From Sabellastarte sp. h YS-2021 (Eukaryota; Annelida; Polychaeta; Sabellida; Sabellidae): 64,000 nt of DNA. This document shows positions 34,171 to 45,500 of the stretch, one piece after another. Numbering within the stretch: the first letter of the stretch is position 1; each line of letters starts with the position of its first letter. The position numbers and the translations under genes are program-made. The stretch spans positions 17,171,464 through 17,235,463 of the forward strand of contig OZ024929.1 in the NCBI GenBank assembly GCA_964017235.1. The letters are read 5' to 3'. The notes beneath the pieces are model-generated. The model ran no database searches. It was given only the letters and a program-made list of their open reading frames with translations, and was not told the DNA's origin.

Positions 34171-35369
34171 TTACTGGTTTTTTGATTTGGATTTACGACA
34201 ATCTACTTGAGAATGTGGATATGCCTTGCCCTCAGCTGTGAAACATGCCAAACATATGTGCCTATATAATACTCCTCTTGTTTCGTGAGAATTTTTCTGA
34301 AGGCAAGTATTCTTGTTAAAATACAGACATGTAAGGACCTTACCTGCATGCTGTGCCTTATCTTGACCTTTTTGACCTTTTTCAGAGGGAGCAGTGACAT
34401 GTCTCTGCGCATGTGCACGTCGGATGCGTTCGATTTTGTCAGATTCTGTCCAACCACTAATTTCCCCCTGCTCCATACGACAGAGCAGCACAGCATGGCT
34501 GGCCTTTGCTGCAGACCATGAGAAGTCCTGTGCATCTTCCAATAAATGAATGACATAATCTAACATATGTTCACGAATTTCAGCATCAGACTGATCTCTC
34601 ATGGTCCTACAAAAGCCAGCCATCCACTGCACTGGGGATAACTGGTCATAACTGATCCTTTCTTTATTGGTTCCCGACAGTATATACTCATGGGGCCATT
34701 TGACTCTGTTATTAACAAATACATCCACTGATCCACCCCTCTGAGATTTGATTTTTTCCTTACCTTGACTGATATTGTCTGAAAGCTGTTTTAACCTTTG
34801 CTGCACTTGTTGCTGTATGAATTCATCATTTTTGATTTGCCCGGGAGTGGGGAATGTAGGATGTGTGGAATTAGAAATGCCACCCAAACCCTGGGGAACT
34901 GACCTGACCTGACCTGAGTTGCCTTCTGAGTCGGTTTGGTTTTATTCGAATTTTTTATTTTTGATTTATCCGAAGATTTTTTACAGACCCGACCCTTTTG
35001 TTCAATATTTGTAAGACGTTCTCCCAAGAGTGACAGCTGCTTTAGGATCTGCATGTTAATTTCATTTTGATCTACAGATTTTTTGCTACCCGCAACGCCG
35101 TCACCAGAATGACCCTTCTGATCAAGTTTTCTCTGCAAAGTACTTTTTGACGGGGAGTCATTTTCATTATCAGAATTTTTGAATATACCACTCAAATCTA
35201 ATTCCGAATCCGAATCACTGGCACTATTAGACTGAAATGTAACTTGCCCGGGATCTGGATGGCTGCTTCCTAAGTCCTGGGTGAAAAATTCCCCGTCCCC
35301 TGCCATCTGGAGCTGCACTGGCAAACAGATCTCTTGGTTTCTGGTAGAACGCAAGTTGTATCTTTCCAT
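34171..35369 (-). pseudogene. Ngaro-type Gag, split by a frameshift
   Basis: Two overlapping frames. 35369-34791 holds the Ser/Asp-rich N-terminus (MERYNLRSTRNQ) and a helical segment (MQILKQLSLLGERLTNIEQK). 34887-34171 holds the Gag core (KSQRGGSVDVFV, KWPHEYILSG) and a Cys/His cluster (CLYFNKNTCL, then YRHICLACF) like that of the sister element at 52256. The frame changes close to a pentanucleotide repeat, TGACC three times near 34900. A change of one unit there would switch frames, so slippage is the simplest explanation. A programmed frameshift is less likely but not excluded. Confidence 0.8.
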
Positions 35370-35455
35370 AGCAAGTTCACATAAGAGTAAAAAGTAATAC
35401 TAAAAAACTAAAAACTCTAAAATAAATGCATAAGTGCACGTGCATTGGTGGTCGA

Positions 35456-35662
35456 TAAATGATTTAATGTGTCCTCGTGGTCGACCAAAGTCAAAGTGAC
35501 AGAGAAACCCCAATCTGCAAGGCCACTGATGCGTTGACAAATCAAATTCCTGCTTACATCAAATGCCTGTTAACATCAAATGTGATACAAATGATAGTAT
35601 ACATACTAGTGCTAAGGTGGACCACAGGAATGAATACCTGTACACCTAGATGTACAGCCACA
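35456..35662 (-). repeat. Ngaro split direct repeat A1 (5' end of the element)
   Basis: 207 bp matching 29987-30193. The outer end is GTACAGCCACA, directly followed by the right part of the interrupted foldback element. Confidence 0.9.
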
Positions 35663-35757
35663 AAATGTTCACCCTTGAAAAAAGGCCTGTCCGAAATGTC
35701 CTAGGCCGGAACGTCCTAGTCCAAAACATCCATGTCTGAAACGTCCTACATTCGTGT
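35663..35757 (-). repeat. foldback element with GGACGTTTCGG repeats, right part
   Basis: Inverse partner of 28512-28620. It includes AAAAAAGGCCTGTCCGAAAT and variants of TAGGCCGGAACGTCC. It shows that the Ngaro-type element landed close to the inner edge of this TIR. Confidence 0.65.
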
Positions 35758-36063
35758 AGAGTATTGCCTCTAAACACCTTGAAAAGTTTTAGACATTTTT
35801 CTTTAATCGGAATTGTTAGTGATGTAAATGTATTGACAAATGTTCAGTTGACTAAATAAACACACTAGTGCATTGCCCCATTGTCTCTTTTAACAGAGAG
35901 GGGAGTAAATATCTAGCAGGGGTGATTATCTTGCAGGCTTTTCTACAATATTCTGAACCCTCTAATCCCTCTATTGTTTGGGGGTGCAAAGTCTTACTTG
36001 CAAGATAATTACTTCCCTTAAGATCAAAGGAAGGGGTGCAAAAAATTGCGGGAGTCATTATCT
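35758..36063. other. intergenic with weak inverted repeat
   Basis: 'GATTATCTTGCAGG' near 35927 and 'TTGCAAGATAATTAC' near 35998 form a weak inverted pair. No gene. Confidence 0.4.
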
Positions 36064-36200
36064 TGCGTTACGACAGACTTTCATGAATTCTGCCGTAGCG
36101 TGATAAGTACCTGTCTCATCACATAAGTTAAGCAGCAATGGGCTACGTTAGTACTTGGATGGGTGACCGCCTCAGTGCAGTACTTCCAAAATACTTGTCA
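36064..36200 (+). repeat. 5S-rRNA-like SINE, copy 3 (best preserved)
   Basis: It contains AAGTTAAGCAGCAATGGGCT, then TTAGTACTTGGATGGGTGAC and CGCCTCAGTGCAGTAC, in register with nucleotides of about 48 to 105 of eukaryotic 5S rRNA. That stretch includes the A box, intermediate element and part of the C box of the internal RNA polymerase III promoter. The first part (ACAGACTTTCATGAATT) departs from 5S rRNA but is shared with the other copies, so this is a SINE family and not a 5S gene. Confidence 0.75.
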
Positions 36201-37195
36201 TATAATGAACTCCTGTAAGTCTTCAATTCCAATTTAACTGTTCGGGCTAATGAAGAGATTCAAACACAAAGACTTTGACCAAGTATATAATCATAAAATT
36301 TTTACTTGGAATCAGAACCATAAATTGGCACATGACTCCTCAAGAAACAGCATCAAATATTTATTATACATAAACAAACGTGTTTAAATGCTTGCTTAAC
36401 TCTTTAATGGATTATGTTTTTCTATTCGATGGTATGGCATAAAAATATTTGTCGTGAATGTGGCTTCAGACCTGTTCAGATGTCGATCAAATACCTTTAA
36501 AAATCTAATTATATTTGATTAGGATGAAATCCATCCACTACCACCGATGTGGCACAATATTTGGAGAATGCTTCACGTTCAAGTGTTTAATCGATCACAC
36601 GATGGTCTGGTTAAGGTTATTGGTAGCAACCAAGAAATTCTAATATGTATTACTAATAAATCTTATGAGAAAAATCCTGTGAATTAAAATACAAAGAACA
36701 AGATAATTTAGCACTACTAGAAGACAAAAATACGTATTTACACTTTTTATATGCGCAGGTGAGTTTCTTTTCATGCATGTTTGCATTGATATAAGATCAA
36801 ATTATATATGTAATTTACAAATATTTCCTGTACCAAGGAGATATTGTTTTCACGACTGTTTGTCTGTCGGTTTGTTTACAGATTTACACAAATACTACTG
36901 TTGGGCACTTTATGAAAAAAAATCGAAAGATGGACTCTCTGAGTGCTCTTGATGTTTATGTTATTGGATATTATTTTACTAAAATTTGTCCAAAAAAAAA
37001 TAGAAAATGTGCACCAGTTTTAAGGTTTGAAATCATCCATTACCACTCACAAAATAACAATTCTTTAAATAAATGGCATAATCAAGAATATTTTACTTTA
37101 TTATCAATATAATTCCCAATATCCACACCTACACTAACTTTAACCTATAAACTAAATATAAATCCTTTTAGTATTTAAAATAAATAACAGTAGTT
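36201..37195. other. intergenic, nothing recognised
   Basis: AT-rich. The short open frame 36912-37112 has no recognisable feature. Confidence 0.5.
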
Positions 37196-37535
37196 ATCTG
37201 CCACTGTGGCCTAGTGGGTAATACACTCGCCTAGGAGCGCAGAGGACATGGGTTCAAACCCAGGTACAGGCAGATACATAGTGGTTCAGATGACCACTTA
37301 AAATGATGATCCTCTGTCATTGGGTCCTATCCCCAGTGGAAGGTTAAACAGCTTTAAGGATGTTGATAAATGGTCATCCTTGAGCCTCTGTCTTTCAGTT
37401 TGGGGAATGTTGGTAATTTGAGAGTTGGACTGTACTTACACAGTTGAATGGGTTATACAGCGCTTTCAGTCCTGTAGTACATGGAGATAATATTGCGCTG
37501 AGTATAAATACAAATACAATACAATAGTTCCTGAT
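37196..37535 (+). repeat. tRNA-derived SINE, family C (reference copy)
   Basis: The head CACTGTGGCCTAGTGGGTAA carries an A box (TGGCCTAGTGG), and ATGGGTTCAAACCCAGG carries a B box (GTTCAAACC): the RNA polymerase III promoter of a tRNA. The body has ATGACCACTTAAAATGATGA, 'GGTCATCCTTGAGCC' and 'CTTTCAGTTTGGGGAATG'. The 3' end is 'GCGCTGAGTATAAATACAAA' followed by TACAATACAATA. Other copies: 15440, 23636, 37984. Confidence 0.8.
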
Positions 37536-37983
37536 TCACGACAGTCACACCCACAATGCATTGCACTTCAGATGGATCAGTAGACTGGTCACCCGTCCAC
37601 TTTAAAAAAGAAAGTGGTACGAGAACCAGACTGTGAAGATCACCATAGGCAATACTAGTCTCTTTTTTGTTAAACAGAAAAATAACTCTCTCAGAAACTG
37701 TAGTGAAACTGCAGTAAAATTACAAACATTACATATATATAACGATAGATATTCAGTGTATATAATATATCTACCTGCATGAAGATATGACCCATAGATA
37801 CATAGTAATAGTGCAATTGCTAAAAGTCTTGGTACGTTCCCAGTCTGTTTTACCTTTTTAAATTAGGTTATGACACAATGGTTACTTAAGTAGATAGAAT
37901 ACATCAATGCATGCTATATACATTGTCAAAATTCTGCAATTATCACGCTGTAGCAATCAGCTATCTACAGTCCCTTATAGCAT

Positions 37984-38140
37984 TTGGGCAGATACTCAGT
38001 GCAATACCTCTTTTTGTACAGGACCCAAAGAACTATTTCGCCCATTCTGACTGCACAAGTACAACCCAAGCTGTCTAATGACTGACATTCCCTAAACTGA
38101 AGACAGAGTCTCAGGGATGACCATTTATCATCACAACCAG
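37984..38140 (-). repeat. SINE family C fragment
   Basis: The complement matches the 3' half of 37196-37535: 'AATGGTCATCCCTGAGACTC', 'TCTTCAGTTTAGGGAATGTC', and 'AAAGAGGTATTGCACTGAGT'. The head is absent. Confidence 0.6.
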
Positions 38141-41045
38141 TGCAAATTCTGGAAATAGAACGTTTTGGATCATCACAATTAGATTGATTGAAAGGTTTAT
38201 TTATGAACAGATGAAGTATTGTAGTAGTGTGAAAACAGAAACTTCATTATGAACATTCAGCGCCATATTTGATGCATGAAATAACTATTCCTTGAAATGA
38301 ACAAAGCAAGGAATTTGGACAGATATTTTACAAGTAAAGTTTCGCTCCAACAGGCTTTTTCATTTATGCAAAGTTCTTGTATCAAGAAGAATCTGTCAAG
38401 ACCTTTTAACTTTTGTCAACAAAGAAATGACTGAATAATTCTGTCCCTCTGTTGATTTTGCTAACAAGGGACTCAATTTTCACTAAGGCTTGAAATTCTA
38501 TGCAACAAATTACTTATTTATTTCCCTCCCAGCATGTTATATGTAATGTCGAATGTTCTTCTCTTTGGCAAAAATATTCCCATTAAGTTAAGTCCAGATT
38601 TTCATGACAATAGCAAAATATATTCATAGATCCAACGACGCAAATAGTCAACTGAGTTCATTGTTTGATATAAATCTCCTATAAAGTGCTTGATATACTA
38701 CAGAAGGTTTTTACTGCAGTAATTATCATAAATATTCATTGATTTGACAAAAGCGTTTGATTCATAAACCATGTCTCGTGCATTAACTAGAGGATGATTT
38801 ATTTGTAGTAAAAGTGAACAGCGGGACCAGGTCCTTCGGGGGAATGCTAATTTATTCAGGAAATATTCAGTGGCAATATATTCATCTTATAATGTTAACT
38901 TTACCACTTTCACTTTAAGTTGTAACCATAAACTCTCTAAAACAAGAATTGTTCAATGCATTTAATGTTTTCAATTTAGAGTTTTTATTTCAGATTTTCA
39001 ATAATACACTTTTAGTGAGTTATATTAACTATTTTACTTTGAAAAAGAAGTTAAAGATAAAAATAAGAAAAGGTAAGTTTGATTTAAGATGTAAATAATC
39101 TAAAACATTTCATGAAATAATGTTTGACAATTTTACCTGCCAAACTGGGTTTGTTCTAAGTGCCTGACTGTGTTGATTCTATGGTTAAAAAGGTTTGAAT
39201 GTTATGAGCGCTTTCGTTATTCTAGCACTTTGTGAGTATTTATGCACTGAAGGTGAATAATTTTTCTCCCTTAGTTTAAGAATAGGATTATTTGTTCAAC
39301 CTAAAAAGTAATTTTATTAAAACAATAAGCATGGAGAAGGATTAGTTAAATTACCACTAACATGGAATCTAAAACATAAATTTATGTAAGATATTTAATG
39401 ACATAAAGTAACTTAGTTTACACCATAAAAGTTTGCATAGAGATAGTGTTTAATGAACAAAATAAATGGGATTAAGTTACCAGAAAAATTAGTCAGATCT
39501 AGGTCGGGTAATACTTTTCTCTAAATAGCTGGTCGGAAAGATTTTTTTCAAACATTAATCTGTGATTTATTACCATTTAGTAAGATTGGTCTCAGCGTGA
39601 AATTATTAATAAGACATTTCAATTGTACCAAACCAAACGGTACAAATAAATTGCCTCCCATGTTTGTGCTTATAAAACTAATTATTAAACCACCCTTTGT
39701 TTCATAAATGTATGCATGAATGTATAAAAATGCTCAAGCTAAGAAGCTATAACTTAGGTTTTATACAATATATTACTTTAATGTTAACCTTAATTAAGGT
39801 GTTGTAATATTAAACCAAGGTTTATATAATTTATATAACTTCTACATATCAAAGGTTGAGAGTTGTTGAAAGGATGTTTTTAGTATATCAATAAATACTT
39901 TCATATGGTTTATCATTGTATACATAAAGTCTCTAGTGTTATTACCTGAGGTGGTGAAAGTATATGCTGTTATTTCAATACCTTGCAGATACCACTATTT
40001 TGCAGTAAGCCTGTCGGGTTTGGCCCAATTTTATTTGATATTCATGCATGATATTCATTATTCATGATAACTATGCAGCTTACTGAATCCAATGTGGAAT
40101 GGACAATTATACAAATTTCATTATAAAATATATCCAAAGAAACTGAGTCAAATTTAGATTAATTTACCTGTGAGAAACCCGAGTTACAATTTAAACACAA
40201 AAGGAGCACAATTTCAAATATCTACAGTAAAATATAAGGCGTTGCATTTGTCGGGACAACAATGTTTGTTGTCATTGGAAACTAGAAAGAATTAGACCTT
40301 TTACACGTGACAGGCAGGATTAATAATTGAATGCTAGGATGGATCTTATTGATTATTTCTTGTGATAACTACTCCAATGAAGAAGGGTACTTTTCAATAT
40401 AAACTGCTCTGGATAAATCTAACTTGATGAACAGTCAATTGTTCTTGCACTTCATGAAAGCTTTTTAATCTTTGTAAAGTATTATTGTTTTAATCAGCTG
40501 GATATTGTATTTTATTATTGGATAGCTGGATAATTAAACAAGGTGAGCTGACATCTATTTTATCTAAAGGTAAAACTTACTTTAGAAGTAAATTGCTTCG
40601 TGTTTTAATAATGTTATATGCTTGTAGCTTGTAATGTACAAAGTTCAAAGTTGGGGTTCATCAGCTAGGGTCATATTGAGACAGGTCGTCCGCATTTTCA
40701 CTTATGGGACTCGAACCCACACACAGTTGACAGTCTGTGATTAAACAGTCCTCTAAGTTGAGTAGGGTTCAGTTTCACAGGTCTAGTTAAGGCCTTAAAT
40801 TTTAGGTTTTCTTTGAAATTCTAACCCATTTAATGAAACCCAGTTTCACGAAGCCTCACTCCTCAAATTTCAAGAAATCTCCTGTGATGCACATATACCT
40901 TCAGTTAAAGGAAGTGTCTTCCAGGGAATGTTTAATAATTTCTTCTCCCTCCATAAGTTTGAAGGGAAAAGTTTTGGATGGTAAGGAGGCTTTGTGCAAC
41001 TAATATTTAAGGTAGCCTTCCTAAAGGGAAATAAATGGACCTTCG
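38141..41045. other. intergenic, nothing recognised
   Basis: 2.9 kb of AT-rich, apparently unique sequence with no long open frame on either strand. It may hold 5' non-coding exons or regulatory DNA of the LRRC23-like gene, but nothing in it proves this. Confidence 0.45.
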
Positions 41046-41051
41046 TTTACG

Positions 41052-41292
41052 TAAGGGCCAAGGTGGCAGAGTGGGAACACTCTCGCCTCCCACCTCTGAG
41101 GCTGGCGTTTGGTTCCCGGCATGACCTCAAGTGGGAAAGCTGGTAGTTGCTTGCCATTGGTCGGCAGTTTACAGTACAGAACCCTGACGAACTGTATGTA
41201 CTGGTTTCCTCTGCCCTTCCAACTACTCGTGGTGATATGACCTGTACAGTGTTGAAAGCGACGGAAACCCCCAAATAAATAAATAAATAAGC
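41052..41292 (+). repeat. tRNA-derived SINE, family D
   Basis: The head GGCCAAGGTGGCAGAGTGGG contains an A-box match (TGGCAGAGTGG). It is followed by CTCGCCTCCCACC and a weaker B box (GGTTCCCGGC). The body has 'GTTGCTTGCCATTGGTC' and 'AACTGTATGTACTGGTTTCC', and the end is an AAATAAATAAATAAATAA tail. It is much better preserved than the sister copy at 4100-4266. Confidence 0.75.
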
Positions 41293-42356
41293 GTAAGGAG
41301 GTCCTTTCAAAGGAGTCAATTTGTTAAAAACCAGGCTCTATATCCGGATGTGGATGGAATCTCCAGATTTTTTAAGCACTATCAACAGGTGAGGGTTTGT
41401 GTGTCATGAGGTTCTGCTTAGTCTCTATCTTTCTCTCAGTACCCCTCGTCTGGAAATGTACCTTTCAATTGAAGTACTGCGTCATATTATTTCAAAGTTT
41501 TAAAAAGTGTGTGATTACTTCACGTTTTGAATCTGTAACAAAAATACACAAGGCTAAATTTTAAACTGCTCAGAGCTATTGAAGCTGAAACAAAGCTTTT
41601 AAGCCGTTTTGGTCATGCAAGGGTCACTTTTTAAAACTTCTATGACACTGCTGTGGTGTTGATCTTATTATCCCAACGAGGACACTATGTTTTTGGGTGC
41701 ATTCATTTGTCTGTTTATGTTTATGCTAACTCCTAAAGTAATAAACGTGTCTTTCTGAAAACCTTTATGTGGATAGGATACATCTGACCAGAGAAGTGAT
41801 TAAAGGTTTAGGAAAGATCTGCATTATACTATGGAGACAGAAACGTCCAAAAATGTTCCCATTTTCAATGCATATTTCCAGTTACTTTTTTGAGATTAGG
41901 GCTAGCACAACAAGCATTTTCACCGTAATAGAAAATAACATTAAACCATCTATTCTTTAGTACTTCCCACTTGGTCAATTTTGAAACTCATATATTGATA
42001 AAACTACATTGCAATATGGACTAGCAACGCTTGATGTGTACCTGTACCTTTTTTTTAAAGTTGCAGGTCTGGCGCACGTGGAAGGGTTTCCGGTGCACTT
42101 CGCACACTAAATACAGATGTGAAGGTCTCATACGGTAGAAGTCATAATCCTACTTATCTGAACTTTTATATTGCAGATGTCAGACTTATTTCTGATATTT
42201 TCTTGCAGGTATCAGATATATTTAAATCCTGCAATGCAGATGTCGGATATATTTGAGCTTTTGCACAGCACATGGCAGATGTTTTTGAGATATGGACTAG
42301 CAGATGTCAAACATGATGAGATTTTGTACTGACATATCAAAGCTCTTGTCTTGTAG
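41293..42356. other. upstream of the first LRRC23-like coding exon
   Basis: No other gene seen. The last 190 bp contain repeated variants of GCAGATGTCAGATATA (near 42173, 42236 and 42300) before the true start. The sequence ends CTTGTCTTGTAG directly before the ATG, which fits a splice acceptor from an unseen non-coding exon. Confidence 0.45.
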
Positions 42357-42503
42357 ATGTCAGATATAGAAGAACTTGAAGATGAGGGGGAGCAGTTAGA
42401 GGATGAGATGGACGATGAGGAGGCAGAACAGATGCTGGATGAAGAGGATATGCTGGAAATGGCTGAAGAACAGCAAGAAGAGGAGGAAGAAGAGCCTGAA
42501 ACG
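42357..42503 (+). CDS. LRRC23: LRRC23-like exon 1: acidic N-terminus
   Basis: 49 codons starting MSDIEELEDE, more than half Glu/Asp, ending EEEEEPET at the donor ACG|GTAAGC (phase 0). The ATG is immediately preceded by a good acceptor, so an upstream untranslated exon is likely. Confidence 0.8.
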
Positions 42504-45500
42504 GTAAGCATAAGTAGCATTGTCAGGTAGGAGAACAGGTATCATTATCAGGAGGTGGCACCAGTGACACTGAATGGGTAGTGGAACCAGGGATACTGAC
42601 AAGTAGTGGGATAGATGACATTGACAGGTAGTGATCCAAAAATCTGATGAAAAAGTGATTATTTTTGTTCAAATTTGATCTGATCTTTACAGATCCATGT
42701 TAGTGAATACCACCCCAGTATATGTTAGAATCATATTGAAGATGGATCCAGTTCATTATTTTTTTTTTGTTTTTACAGGAAGTTGATCCGAATCCTTTGA
42801 GTCATGACCATATGTTTGGAGGAAATCTGTACATGCTGGAGTCCATTGGGAATGGCCTATCTTGTGCATATGTCAGACTGGATGTCTCAAAAAGGTGGGT
42901 CAATATCCTTATGTAACACCCTGTTCACGCTACAATGCGGGTTGACAAGGATTGAGGGTTGAAGCAGATTGAAGCAGATTCATCTCAATCTGGGTTGACT
43001 GTCCCCACACTACAGAGTATAATCTGGATTGACAGTCTTAAAAATTGGTCACAGTAAAGCCTCCAAATGCAGCTGAATGTAACTTGTTTAAATTACAATT
43101 ATTTTTCCCACATTGCTAAAACTATGAAAGATCCCAATTTAGATTAGCTTTCACATAGATAACTAGCTTACATAAGGTTTCATCATAAATCAAAGAAACT
43201 TTAGATTTTTTAGATTTTGCCATTTTTTCAGCAACAGACTAATTGCAATGTTATTAGATCATCCTACTACAATTACAAATATTCATACATTTTATACAAA
43301 TTGCAGTCATACAGAAATCATACAACAATCTTGCCTGGTGGCCGTTGCATTAATTGAGTTTCTGCTTACAAAGGATTAAGCTATATAGATATATAAGTAT
43401 AAAGTTATACAATTGTTTCAAGGCAGTAAATCAATTAATTACAGTACCATCACACTCAACCCTTATCAATCCGGATTGAGATTGATAGGTGTAGGAAGTT
43501 GATACTGGGTAGGGAAATTGGTTAGGCAGTGTACGTGTGCAACATCATGGTGTGACCTTGATTTGATGTTTGACTTTGCTGTAGTGACCTTGACCTATAA
43601 AATTTTGTCCGGGCTATATCTTGGAAACTGTAAGGTGTAGGAAGTGCATACTGGGTAGGGACATTGGCTAGGGTGTGTAGATGTACAATGTCATGGTGTG
43701 ACTTTGATTTGACCTTTGATCTTGCCGTAGTGACCTTGAACTATAATTCCTTGTCTGGGCTATATTTTGGAAACCATAAGGTGTGGGAAGTTGATGGTAG
43801 GGACATTGGCTAAGGTTTGTAGATGTACAATGTCATGGTGTCACTTTGATTTTACCTTTGACCTTGCCGTAGTGACCTTGACCTATAATTCCTTGTTTGG
43901 GCTATATTTCTGAAACCATGAGGTGTGGGAAGTTGTTATTTGGTAGGGACGTTGGTCGGGGTTTATATGTGTGCAATGTGATGATGTGACCTGGATTTGA
44001 CAATTGATCTTGCATATCTGATGCTATTTTATCTCTCTACAGGGATATCTGATTCTATTATCTCTCTTATATCTTTCTTATATCTTTTTACTTGAATCTA
44101 TGTTGTTGCACCTTTGGGTGTCTTTGATGTAGATCAAGCACTGTTAAAGTCATATTAGAAGTCATTAACTGTTTTACTTTTGCAACTTCCCATTGTAACA
44201 GATGGTATTGCATCAAGTGAGCCACAGGTTTTTCCCCATCTCCACATAAAAGCATGTATGGGTAATATTCAAAACATTCAAATCATAATTCGACCATACA
44301 AATGAATATGAAAATGGGAGAAGTCCTTAAAGCTTCATAATTTTTAGTTTACTGAATTGTCTTGTTTTAATACTTAATCTTCACAAGTAGTTTTATTCTC
44401 TTAGATGTTATTTTCTCTACTTAAACATTATTTGGACACTGACACGGCTCTGAAAGTATCCCAATCTGTGTACTGTTTCACTACTTTATATCTCATGGTG
44501 TTGAAAACTATTTCCCCAGGCTGTGGGGTACGGGCATCTCTGATTTTCTGTGTCATGTGACTGTATTTGTACAGTTATGCTTTTACATGGTAAATATTAT
44601 GTTGATGGAATGTCAGGTGTCATCACATTTATTTGACACATGGATCAGAATGGGAAAAGTTTTACAGTTAAAAACCTGATGAACACTAAAATTACATGAA
44701 ATAAATTACTTTAAATGGTTTGATCAGTTTCATTGTTGTTGCCATTTGAAGTTCTGAAGTGGAGAAAAGTATGTGGTAGCCACATTAAAGACTTGTCTAA
44801 CATATTCGAGAGAGTTATGACCAGAGATAGACTAAAATGTGACTATGATCTTGTGAATAGTACCAAGACTAAGAGAAATGTCAATTTATGACACAAGTCT
44901 TAGATTTAAGACTAAGTTAAGACCTCTTGTAAATATTGTACCAGGCTTGTGTTTATATCTATGTAAGGAAATCAGAATTGCCTGAAATAGAATCTTGGCT
45001 CAGGTAAAACAGATAATCTATACAGTAGAAAGCATTAAGATTCCCCCTCACCTGCAACTTGTGGAGCCAAGGGAATTTAAAAGTATAACGTATAGTCATA
45101 TAGGATCCGAGGACAGGTCCCAGGTTGGCAATGCATGTAATATCCATGTGTATATCAGCTCTGTTGGGTTTTCTTGGAAATTCTGCCTCAGCTCAATTTG
45201 TCAGAGTTGGCGATTCAACAAAATTAAATATATTCTCTAGAAATCTACCGGTTTAAAATGCTGACCATAAAAGATTAATGTCTGAATCTCTGCCTTTTAA
45301 ATTTTAAATATTATATCCAATAATCCTGCTTCCAATGTAAGCAGTAACAATTGTTTTTCCTTCCGAAGTCACATTATGGAGTATTTTAGAAAGATGAAAG
45401 CCTTAATTGATGTGACTGCTTTTAAGAGAGAGGGAGCTGTGTTTATTTTTCTATGTGCAGTAATCACAAGACACTGCTGACTAGGATCAAATATCAACAA

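Larger units (their letters stand above)
28932..35662 (-). mobile_element. Ngaro-type tyrosine-recombinase retrotransposon
   Basis: 6.7 kb on the - strand with split direct repeats rather than LTRs. In - strand order: A1 (35662-35456), ORFs, B1 (30788-30194), A2 (30193-29987), a spacer of 466 bp, and B2 (29520-28932). A1 and A2 look identical in the parts I compared. B1 and B2 differ by about two substitutions plus the length of a poly-C run, so the insertion looks recent. Gene order is Gag, RT/RNase H, YR. The Gag is frameshifted and the RT has an altered catalytic residue. The spacer between A2 and B2 is not in the simplest Ngaro layout. Confidence 0.85.

Noticed and set aside
36064-36200. 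A functional 5S rRNA gene
   Set aside because: Only the internal promoter part resembles 5S rRNA; the first third differs and is shared by the other copies, and there is no clear terminator at the right distance.
37196-37275. A functional tRNA gene
   Set aside because: A and B boxes are good, but the acceptor arms do not pair convincingly and the SINE body and tail follow directly.
42212-42520. Ser-rich 102-aa ORF on the - strand
   Set aside because: Antisense shadow of the acidic, Glu/Asp-rich exon 1 of the LRRC23-like gene.
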